Shown here: one piece after another, positions 33,075 to 44,800 of the stretch
How the letters are laid out: each line of letters starts with the position of its first letter
Position numbering within the stretch: the stretch's first letter is position 1
Assembly: GCA_021234535.1 (NCBI GenBank)
Contig: CM037838.1
Coordinates: 7,999,506-8,063,505, forward strand
DNA from: Stichopus chloronotus
Taxonomy: Eukaryota; Echinodermata; Holothuroidea; Aspidochirotida; Stichopodidae
Direction: 5' to 3'
DNA length: 64,000 bases
Made by a program: the position numbers and the translations under genes
The notes under the pieces: model-generated
What the model saw: only the letters and a program-made list of their open reading frames with translations
What the model was told of the DNA's origin: nothing
Database searches by the model: none

Positions 33075-35740
33075 CGAAAGAAAGACTTTCAAGTATCAAT
33101 ACAACTTACAAGCGCTAACTCGGCGATTTGTTTTGGTAGGCTTACAGGTATTTTATTTTTTATATGTCCTGTTTCTGTGTTAATTACAGGTAGGCTACCC
33201 TTACTAAGTTCAGTAGTCTTAGTTCTTACCCAAGCCAAGGTTTCACAAAGTCACAAGTGTCAGTGCATGAAACATACTAGGGACTTAACGTAGACCAAAT
33301 CGTAGGAACTGTGATTAGACAGCCGGCTACTAAAGGCCCTGGGCCTTTGGCCAACCCAGTCATATGCCTCGGCTAGGCCCTAGTCATTGTTCTGCTGAGT
33401 GTAGGACTAAGGAGTACTAACAGGTCTCTTGACTTAGAAATGGATAGGTGAGACCAGGGTACTCATATCGTTGTCAGACCATTTCAGAGAAGGCAAAGTC
33501 AAGTCTAAGTACTAGCCTCCTTTTGACATTTGCAGAAATTCTAAAAGATGGCAAATGCAGGCAATAATCACAGTTTCAAAACATATATACTAATTATTAT
33601 ATATACAGTACCCCGTAATTGGCGAGCACCCAAAATTGGCGCTCCCTTCAAAAATTACTCGCTATCACTGTGGCAAGGTTACTGAAGTGAGCCTAACCTT
33701 CTTGAATCTAACCACAATTACGTATTTCACGATTATGAACCGATTTCAGGTACGTTTCTTCTGAATAAGGACTCATTTGTGACATTTAAAATATGGGCGA
33801 TGGATTCCTTAAGTGCGCCAGTTTCAGGGTACTGTACATACTAGTCTAGTTCAGTAGTTGGTTGCTGGAGAATGTTCTCATTCTTGCTAGCTAGGCCTAG
33901 GCTACATTCTTATCTCAATGCAGGTGCCTAAATTCTTGTGCTCCAAGTCAGGTGTATGATGGGGTGACCTTTAAACGTGCTATTAAGGACATTTATCATT
34001 CCAATTTTGTGACAGTTCCACTCACAAAAGTCGGAATGTCTTTGTATGAATCAGTATTGTCTCAACTGAATATGTATTCATTGCAACAGAGAAGTGCGTC
34101 TCCGAAGGTGAAATTATTCCACCTTGTTCACGCCGATCCAAACAAACTTAACTTTCCGCAAGCTGCATGTCGAGTTCGCCTGCCATTGACTTAGTGTAGA
34201 AATGACAAAAAATGGTGGCATACTTCATTATTTCAATCTGACTAAGCTAAGCTTTCAAAAGTTGTGATTTGTGAATGTTAGGCTAGAGGCACTGTTCGAA
34301 GGCCTAAGCAGTTGATAGCTTCCTTATAGGATAAGGAACTAATGACCTACTGTCATACACACTGGAACAGGCTAGGCTATAAAATAGTAGGCCCATGCCA
34401 TTTGCGCTCAAGGATATTTGGTGACAGCTGACATTGTATTTATTGTTCAAAAACAGGTTTTTGCATGTGTGCAACTATTCGGAACATGTAAAACTCACTC
34501 CTAATTATGACACCTACCTTGCAATGCTGGTCTAGTCTTAGGTATATAGGCTAGGAGAAATAATTAAGTGCCACAATGCATTGTTTTGAGTTTTTTAAAT
34601 TGCTGCTCGACTTTCATGTAAAGTGATCCAAATTGTATGGATGTCATCACGCATTCCCCAGCATTAGTCATTAATGTTTGTCAGCAGAATTGATTCATCC
34701 CCCCTCATTGGCCTGATCAATCCAACATTCCTAAAAAATTGACAGAGGAAAGTAAAGAAAAAATGGCATCACCTTTACCAAAGAATGTCAGTCTTTTGTA
34801 GTGACACTGCGATGTATGGTCACCAGCTAATGAATGATTGACTGCAAAAAAACTTTGTAAGTGTTGTGGTATGTGTTTGCACACCAGATGATGTCAATCT
34901 TACCTAATTAACATGAAAATGTAGTTAACCCACTGGAACCCACAGGCAGTAAATGTCAATGGGACTGTAATAACTGGGGCAGGCAGCCTTTTTTGACTTA
35001 TAGTTGGTGTCCAACCTTGTTGTAACACCACACATATGTAGTTTTCAGTCTGACAGAGTTCCTGCAGTCATGGAAATCCTGGAAAAGTCTTGACAAGTTG
35101 AAAAAAAAAAAAATTCAAGGTCAATTATTTCAAAGTCATGGAAAACCTGGAAAAGTCATTTGGAGAATAATTTCAAGGTCAGTTGTTGAAAATTAGAGGA
35201 ATTATCCTGAGAAATTTCCATAAAACTGACCATTTTCTCTACCTCATATTGCTTTGGATTTTGCAATTATAGTTGGACACTTTATTTCTGATGTCAGGAG
35301 GAAGTTCATGGAAATTCTTTTTTTTTTCTTGGTCCTGGAAAATTTATGAAAAACCATTCCCTAAGAAAGTGCATGAACCAGGGTCTTATTTTTGTCTGAG
35401 ATATTATCACATCCTGCGATGGTCCATGAACCGTTGCTTGTGACCTTTTCCATCTGTGTAAATGTCTACCCTCTTCTCTCAAGATACTGTACTGTAAATA
35501 AAAGGAAGCATCTCTTTTATCTGCACTTTTCATATAAGGGTCCTGGCAACCAATTTACTGATGTTTGTGACTGAGTCACTTTTCAAATTATGTGAATTAC
35601 ATTGAAGAAATCTTTATCCAAAATACACAGTTTTATAGCAATCTGTGGAATGTTTAAAACTACAGAACTCTCTTCCTAGAGCTGCCTATTTGTTGGAAAG
35701 CTTGGTTCAAATGTGAACTGCAATGTTGTATCTCTTTCAG
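33075..35740. promoter_or_regulatory. Region between the divergent raw-like and RalGPS-like genes
   Basis: It holds the presumed promoter and 5' UTR of the raw-like gene and, somewhere within or near it, untranslated exon(s) of the RalGPS-like gene (implied by the acceptor at 35740). AGGCCTA/CCTAGG words are frequent at 33330-34560. A palindrome AAAGGCCC-T-GGGCCTTT (33332-33348) contains GCCCTGGGC, which fits the AP-2 consensus GCCNNNGGC. An open frame at 33952-34194 is unassigned. Copies of CATGGAAA(A/T)CCTGGAAAAGTC near 35069 and 35138 look repetitive. No TATA box is placed with confidence. Confidence 0.4.
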
Positions 35741-35887
35741 GTGATGACCATGTGGTTGTACTTGATATAGAGGATGTTTCACAAACCTCTAGAACAGACT
35801 AACTCTGTAGAAGATATGCAGAATGGAGGTCCCGCTGCCGAGAGCAGATCGGATCAATCCAGGGGGTCCACAATATCAGGATCTGGT
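35741..35887 (+). CDS. RalGPS-like gene, exon with start codon
   Basis: The exon begins after TATCTCTTTCAG, so at least one untranslated exon lies upstream. ATG at 35774 follows an in-frame TAG (35768-35770). The coding part (38 codons) reads MFHKPLEQTNSVEDMQ, then a Gly/Ser/Arg-rich stretch ending STISGSG before GT|GTAAGT. It ends in phase 0, as required by the 52644 exon. A Ser-rich, poorly conserved N-terminus before the RasGEF domain also occurs in vertebrate RalGPS proteins. The assignment is by phase and position because the peptide itself is not diagnostic. Confidence 0.55.
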
Positions 35888-38800
35888 GTAAGTATATCAT
35901 TGCAATACTCATAAAAAATACCCATACACAGTATTTGACTGAGACCTGTGTGATGGTGAAGGAAGTCAGAAACCTCCGCGTGCTGCATGTGGCCAGGGCC
36001 GTCAGTCGAAGAGCTTGTATTAGGTTAATTCACTTGTAGCAGTTGTGTAGGAATTTCCTAGTGAATAATACAGTATATCATGATGCTCACTGGAGTTGCT
36101 CACATTGAAAACAGATTGAATTATACATCGCCAGGAAACGGGGGATTTTTTGGCGAGGTGTTTGTGTGTGTCTTTCAAAGAAATTGCCAACACGGGGGAT
36201 GGGAATATTAACATAAGTGAATAAAAGAGACTAAAACATGTTTAACAAATTAATTATTCCATAAAAATGTTGAAAAGCTAAGGGACTTGCTGTTACTTCA
36301 GTTCCAGTAGAAACTCTTTTTAAGGCCAACTCACCCAGTTGCGTCTGTTTGTATTGATTTTGTGTGCCTAGAATAGAAATATCAGCCTTCTTGCTTTTAA
36401 AAATTTGTGGGAGGTGTGAAGATGTGGAATTTGAATGTTTGTTTTGTTTCTCCCCCCCCCCCCTCCTTTTCCATTCAGTTCTTATTTCCCAATTACTTGT
36501 ACAGTTCCTGGACAAAAGTTGATGAAACAGTGAAATACCATGATCTATGTGTATGTGGTCTGATTGCATGTGTTATCAGAAAAGCTTAAACTTGAATGAA
36601 TGTAGTTGCTAAGTGGATCTCTCTTTTAGAAAAATGCATTTGTATCGTAGTTAACATTTGTTTGATTTTCATCACTTCACTCTTACCTGTCTCCACATAA
36701 TAATTGCTCTGTGATTCCGTTTCCATATAAGCTGCATGGTGAAACAGATCCCCATCACCTCTCTCCAGCTACAACTGAGCTTTCACCACCTACCTCCTTT
36801 TGACAGATTTAGTGATTGCGGGTGCTACAGCATGATATATTGTAAAGTATAGCCAAAACACCACCTCAGAGATGCTTCCGTGATCCCATCACTATGTTCC
36901 AAACCCCGGGATCAAGTGACTGGAGGAAAATCCAAATGAACTTGATGTTATTTGGAATCATCTAAGCTTTACAGTAATTTTTTATGGTAAGGGATTTACT
37001 TGCCACAGTACAGAAGTGCTGTAACAAAAACAGAAAGAAACTATCCTGCAGTATTTGACTTATATGTACGCAAGAAAACTCAGTCAAAGAAAGAGAATGC
37101 AGGTATTTCTGTGAGCAGGACATTTTGCCTTTGAGTGAGGAGTCACTGTTATGTGTAGGTACATGCACACAGTATGACTTCACCCAGGTCCATTCAAAAA
37201 TCATCCAGGGGTCTCCCCATCTGGTCTTGTTTATTCCCAGTCTATAGTTGGTCCAGGGGCGCAGGTCTTCAGAAACAGTTTAGGGAGTCTTCTCTCTCAA
37301 TTGATTGGAGTTGCCCAAATGTTCTAGGCTACAAACACTAATTGAGATCCAAGAAAGAGTCACTCTGTCACTGTTTCCTGTATACGGGGAACCCTCAATG
37401 AAGGACTTCCTCACATGTTCAGACGTATGCGAGATTCATTGCCGGGTCCTGGGGAGGTTTCCTACACGCAATGTCAACTTCCCTATTGTGAAGTTTAAAA
37501 AATCAGGGGGAAAAAAAGGGCCTTCACTTAATTATTCAAACTGGTTGCACATGTGAAGTGTATGATTCACAACAGAAAATGATTATCAACGTGGTGCACA
37601 CCACTTCTGTGATCGACAAGAACGTTGTGCGTTTCTGAAATGCCGGCGAGGAATTGGGCCTAGCCTTGTCTGTTGGCATGAACTGGAGGGGAAACTTTTC
37701 TGTGATTTGTCTACGATGTACAGTTATGGACAGGAGGTTGTCTGTTTGCTGATCCTGTGGTGAATAAGCTGAACTACTGTAGAAAGACTGACCAGTTCTC
37801 GTCCTGAGTTACTGTATAATCAGCAAGATACAGCGGATCTTCTTGCACAGTGCTATCCCAGGATGGTAGTTATATGAACTACAGCATTGGCCACATGGAG
37901 TAAAAGTGTTTTTTGTGAGTACAAACCTAGTGTTAGTGAGCCTTGTGCACTTCGATATGCTATTGACTCCATGACCCTTTTGTGATTCTACACAGGCAAC
38001 GAAGAAAGAAAACACACGAAGAATTAGGGTAATTCTGTATCATTTAGTCATTCTCCAGCTTGATGGTTTAGGTTAGGTCAGGGGTAGAGATAAACATTAA
38101 CAACAGTTACGTTTTACTGCAATAAAAATCGGTGCTAATCAAAAAAGTTAGACAGAGAGACAAAATGTTGTCAAATCTAGGCTGAAATTTGACATAGCTT
38201 GTGTAGGATGCCAGTTTTGCGAAACCTAATGGCCAGTTCAGATGAACAGGGTTTCAGATAAACAGGGTTTCGGATAAGGAGGGGTTTGGGTAAACAGGGT
38301 TTTACTGTATTCAGAGTCACTTAACAGAGTAAAAGGCTTACAGTGTACTGTAAATTGAAGAGGGGCAGAGAGTCGGGAGGCAGTGAGGGAGTATGTATGT
38401 GAAATAGGGTAGCTCAGTAGCTCTTAGGGAAGGGTAGCTACTAATGAGGATGGTAGTTATCAGAGATTGAGCAAGGGTTAATAGGTGATAGTTGTTTGGG
38501 AGATAGCTGTTTGAGATGGTACTGCCAGTGATGAACCTGTTGGAAAAGGAACTATAAGGGAGTAGACTTTCATTGATGGAGGTATAGCTACAGTATAAGG
38601 GGGCCTTGGTGCTATGTGTTTGGAAGTGCTAACTGTTAGCCAGTGAAAAAGGATTAAGAGATGGTGCCCCAATAGGGAGGGGATAGCTGTTAGATAAGGG
38701 GGGTAGTTGATAAGGAGTAGGGTAGCTGGTACATTTGGAAAGATAGAAATAGCTGTTTGTAAATTGGTGTTTGGGAGGTACAGTAGTTGTTAGGGAAAGC

Positions 38801-41800
38801 ATCAGTCTATTAAAACAAATGGAAAGTCATTCCTCACAAAAGGTTGTAACAGCTTTGAATAACATGTAATAAGTTCTAGTTCTCGGGCAGTCACACAGGA
38901 ACTAAAATGACAACGACATAGGCAACAGCAAGATGGACAAATGTGACATCAATGTCAACCAAGAACTCTCAGAGATAATTCATTCCATTGCTTGTCAAGA
39001 GAGATCTAGATAAACCAATCTTTCACCATCGGATATTATCTTATCTACAGTATGGTACCTGACTTTTGTACACTCTCAGTTGCACGGTATATGGCTCGAC
39101 ATTTCAGCTTTCTTTCGACAATTTTCGTAGCTACAATACCATAGTGAACAACTTTCCAATTCTGTGGTGTGTCATAAAATTTTCACAGCTGAGCTCTGTT
39201 GAGGCATACATATGAGATTGTTTACAGCATCTGTCTCATTTAAGACTACTGTACCTTGGTATACCAGCTAGAACCCATTAGAGTCATCGTAGCTCGCAAG
39301 GCCCACCGTTATCCGAGCAATTTAATAACAAGGAGTATCTATTTACTCAAATCATCCTGGTTAGGTCAATGAAGCAGTCGATGATTTATTGAGGAATATG
39401 GAACAGCAAGTATGATGGTAAAAAATAGTACATGCACGGTACAGAGATGTACTGTGAAGTTTGCAGACATAACAGTAGAACAGTACAATTGCACATTCCA
39501 TGACTGTGACATGACGGAAGTTTGTCGAACGTACTTTCGTGCAGATTCTGTACAGTAGAGGGTTGCCAGCTCTCTGGATGAAGCTATCGCCATCCATGTA
39601 TTTTGCGCTTTTTATATCATGTTACGCTACAGTATCTATAAGAAAAGTGTAAATGCAACATACATGTATGTGTTTGTTCTCAGTTTGACAAACACACAGT
39701 ACAGTGCAGGGTGTTGTGACTTGTGCACACCACATGGCGATATACATCCCTTACAGGGAGTGAGTATTAGCCAGTTGTCACAAATTATTTAGCAGAGACT
39801 TACTGCATTTAAGAAAAAAAAAATAAGTTGTTCAAGTCATTAAATTTTGATACTATTTTCAGGCATGGAATCGAAGTTAAATTTACTGAAAGGGATTTGC
39901 AATTGCAGACTAGTTATAAACTTGTCTGCAAGACTTTTTGAAAATAAGCATACTGTACACAGTCGTTTTGTGTTAAATACAAGAAGCGTTTCATTTTTGT
40001 GGAGGTGGAAAGTTCATTTAAAATCTGCAGGGTTAAAATTGCAGATCTTGTAAATATTAAACAGTATCACAACACGAGGGAAACATGAGTACCTCTTGTT
40101 TTCAGTATTTGCACTGTACTTTACCACAGTGAGTGTGAAAGCACCAGTTGGTGGACCTCCCGAGTACGAGCTCAAGCTTGTAAGTTTTGGTCAAGGTCAA
40201 AGGTTATATTTTGGGATCTTTAGTCTTCAGTTGATAGAATTGGTGAACATAATGATGGAAGGGAAGCTTGAGACAGATCTCATCTTCATCATGGTACCAT
40301 GATGTATTCAGTTTGATGTAGTGGAGGTCAGAGGTGACTATTTTGTCAATCTATGCAGTATGGTGAATTATGCCGTGAGTAATAATCACAAAACTCAGAG
40401 GGGGGAGGTGAAGCGAGTTGTAGAGTGATAGTGAGTCAACGTATCACACACTAAGAACCAGCAAGTTTGACATTGGTCAATACACTCTAAGAGCCTTCTT
40501 TGTGCAAACAAGCATATTATGCATGTTATAGCTCAAACCACATCATTAAGGCCACAATGCAGTACTTATATGTATTTTTCTAGTCCCCACCTCTCTTACA
40601 GTATGTCAGTAAAACTCGAGGCCTCCAGACAGTATTTGCTGCTTATTTTTTACTCTGAATTTTTACATGATTAATTGTATTGACTCAACTGTAGCTGTGG
40701 AGTAAACAAACAAGTTCAATCATGAGAAAGGTGGAGTTTTTGTTTAAACAAAGAGATGCCATGATGCCATGCACACAACGATACAGAGATCTGTCAATGT
40801 TCTCTTCTGGCTTGAAAGTTACAGCTCATCAATAGTAAAAAATGGCTGACGTTGCCTGATTGCCTCTGACGATTGTTAAAAAACAAAAACCAACTTTCCG
40901 TCGATGGAGGTCTGTGTAGCTCATGTTGATGTAAGTACGTACAGCATTATGCAAATTTCTCATTACATTACCTTGAAAGTGCTTGGAGCATGAGTGTGGT
41001 TTGTTTGTAAATGTGTAAATAACAGATCATGCAAGTGAGATGACTTGCGAAGTAGAACCATGCGTAAATTTGGCTTTGGTTTTGTTTTTCTATCTTCCTT
41101 TCGAGAGATTGTTTTTCTTTTAACTTGTCACCAGGCTTACATGTATTATCATCTTGTTCTGGTAATCACACAGTGTTAGGCTGCCTGACATGAAAGATTG
41201 TACACTAAATGTGGATAAGTCCAGAGACAGTTTTATTAACTGATGACAAATTTCATACGGTGAAAAAAATGCAGTCTGTCAGATGGCCTGTGCTTGATGG
41301 TTTGATGCATTTAATTACAGTAATATGACTGAATTATACAAGGATCATCAAATACAATACACAATGTGTATGGCCTAGAACTCACAACTTTTAAACAACT
41401 GCCAGCCAGTTAAAATATCATAAGAGACTCCCATTGAAAAAGTGATCATTTATGATTATGATGAAAGGATACGTGTATGTGGTTGAGAAAAGTATGAACC
41501 TCTGTCTCCCCAGCATTGAAGTTAACGACCCTGTTTGATGACATGGTATTAACATTAATTTTTCCTTGCATATATCACTGATATGTTGATTTTTATCAGT
41601 TTGCCTGTTTTTATGTGGCAGAATGCTGATCTGCTTTATTCTGTGTATTGTATCGTAAGTTCGAGAATTTTGCCTGTTATCAGTTCGAAATCAGTTGATG
41701 ACATAACACCATTGATGTGACTGCACGAGTTCCATGCTTGGCATATTGTCATGAATACCCTTTAGTGCAACCAAAACGGAACAGTACAGTAGCTGTGTTC

Positions 41801-44800
41801 AAATTCAAAAGTATTGTCTGGTGTACCGTTTAGCGAAGGTTCTGTATTGTATGTGAGGCACAATAGGTGCCTATGAATGCTAATCATAGTCAACTGCATC
41901 ATATGAATCAAGTAGGTCATACAGTCAGGTCACAGTGATCTAATTTTACATCAGTTCAAACTTCAATTGTAGGTGAATTGATTGATTATTGTCATCCAGT
42001 GCAGGGTGCACTGCAGGTATCACAACTCCGTTTACGCGCATGGGGTCAATGGTATTCTTGATGCGGTCATAGGGAAGGTCAAGTGTGTAATACTGCAGTG
42101 TCGGACATGTACAAACCATGTATTCAATGTTGGCATCGGCCGATATTCATCAGATTCGTCCAAGATCGGCGTCAGCAAATTAACTTGAAAAAAAAGCAGG
42201 CACTGTATACATCGTCAAGAAGAGATTGTTACTCTCACTCTCTTTTACTCACTGTAGGTACAATGCCAACTCACTTATTAATCAAACATTTGGAAATGAC
42301 ACTTCTGGAGTTTTGGGTATGCCAGCTCTTAACCAGATCTACTGTATGTGCATAATCAAATCTGTGTGCATTTAGCCTATATATCTGCCTGACTGTTTGA
42401 CCAGTGTGCCAAGCTGTTCTGATTTTTCACCTATGTTTGTACTTCACATGCCATACCCTATTGTCAGGCTCCCTTGGATTATATTGGTATGGGACCAGTT
42501 TCAGCAAATATTGAGCATAACACTTTGTTTCTGTGGCCTGGAAAGTCACGAAATTTTGTAAAAGTAAGTAGCAAATTTCATGGAAAAGTCATGACGTATT
42601 AACAGATTGTTAACTTTCTCAAGTGAAGAAAGTTTACTTTCCATCCACACCTTTTGTGCCATTATTCATCAGTGAAATTCTTGAGCAATTTGGTCATGAA
42701 CTGCTCATGAGAAGGTCATGAAATAGTTATGCAATGTGGAGTATTGGCTACCCTATCAGTCGCAACTATAGGCTGTAGGTGTTATCGGTCCTAGACATAT
42801 AAAGTGTAGACTTTGCAAAGTCTTTCTCGGCGAATGAATTCTCCTCCTTTGATACATTCCTCACAATTTGAGCTGCGGCCTACTTATACCCAAGCGAGGA
42901 TATGTACTCATCTAGTAATCGCGTTTCCCTGTGATCGCCATCCACCGGAAAGACTTTGGACACTCGATGTAATTATGTACAAATGAATAGTCACGTTTGA
43001 CATTACGGTACATATTAAAATACTACGCGTTGGTCTCATGAAATGAGCCAATAGCTGCGATCGAACAATGAGAGAAAATAATGGTACCTAGGCTGACTTT
43101 TACCCTATCATCAGATTTGCCTACGGCAGAAATAGGATATATTGCTATTAAGAGAGACCTACTGTACAACAGTTGAAGGAGAGTAGAATATTACCGTGAT
43201 AGTTACGTAACTCATCACTCGTAGGTCCTTTCCCCATCATCACTACCATCATGTCTCATGATGGCCATGATTGGCTTCTACCAAATTTGGTAGCGAAAAA
43301 CAATGGTTTTTGTTCAAAGTTGTGTGCATAATTAAAACAAGTGTCCAGAGTCTGGCAGGGCAGCGATAATTGAGGGGAGTAAACTCTCTTCAGGAAGAGC
43401 AGTACTGTAAATATATGGAGGTTCCTTCAGGGGTGGCGGAACCAAGACAAGGAACTGAAACTTTCCAGCCCAAGCAGACTCTACAGAGTCTGTATAAAGT
43501 GTGACTGTCACAGCAGGGAAAACTAAACCCTTTTTAGAAAAAAAAGTACCATTTATAGTGTGAAATATCGTCACAGCTGTGCCACAGGGGCCTTTTTGGA
43601 GTGTAAGTGTGGCAGAATCTTTTTTCCACTCTTGATTGAGTAAAAGATCTGTCACTGTCACTTGCTGGTATTCATAACTACATCAGAGGAAGGAATTGTC
43701 ACAATTGGATAAGCATTCACAAAGGATTTACTCTCAGAATCAGAAAGACCAAATATAGTGAGGTGAATTTGTATCAGCTCAGGCTAATCCTAATAGAGAA
43801 TGATCGTTAACAAGTTGATAAACTCACACATGTGAGGCCACCTTATTATTGACACTTTCAAAGGTGTGCCATGCCAGAGTATGCATTGACAAAACAGGAC
43901 AGCCTGGCCTACTGTATGCTTCAAACGTGTAGTTTCATAATTTTTGCCCTTGTGAGAGAGATGCTAAAACTTTCCTGTGATGGAAATTGATGCTAACTTA
44001 AACCTTCAGTAGATAAATTGGTGGTGGACTTAATGCCTAATGCAGATGTTGTTCAGAATGCCGTTTGACCTAGAGTACTTTAGCTATGAGTTTGGAAATT
44101 TTTTATACTCAGTGCAAATGTTTTGGACAGCCTACGGTATACGATTTAAGTTACCAACTCAATTATTAGTAGAATAAAATTTGGGAATGACAATTGCTTA
44201 TATCATGATCTGAAAAAAGTTGTCTGTTTACAATTAGGATGATATTTCAAGTAAACTTCCAACATTTTCTAGCCATGCTTGTGTACAAGTGCACAAGGTA
44301 CCTACATTTAGTGGTCAACAGATTCATTGTCCCTTTTGAGAGCAGTCATTCATAGGTAGTGTGCAGAGCATTCATTGAATCAGAAATTTTTTCTGTAATT
44401 GTAGAATGGAACGCTTGAAGGGTTTGCGGCCTGTGTAAGTATCCCTCGGTACCTCTGGGAAGCAGCTGTTGTGAGTAATAAACTTAAAAAACTTTCTGTT
44501 GTGACTGGTGAAGTTCTCGTAGCTGTTAAGCATAACTTGTTGCCATTTTAAAATGTTTGAGAAAATACAAATGCAGTGTACATGTGAATGTTTTTGATGT
44601 TGCTCAACCCGGGAAAAAGAGGTGGTTGAGTAAGCTGAAGTTGTTCCCTTGAAATAGAACCCACTTGACCTTGAAAGCACTCTATTAACTAAATCAAAGT
44701 TCGGGCATTCTGAATTTATTCATTAGACCTGAAAATGAGATCTTCGCATGCCGTTGCCTTGTGCAACATTTGCCTCCATATGTCTCTCACAACATTAAAG

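Noticed and set aside
33590..33606. TATATATA stretch as a TATA box
   Set aside because: Position does not match either presumed transcription start and such AT words are common throughout the window.
43332..43661. 109-codon minus-strand open frame with a moderately protein-like peptide
   Set aside because: No recognisable family and no exon context; kept only as a note.
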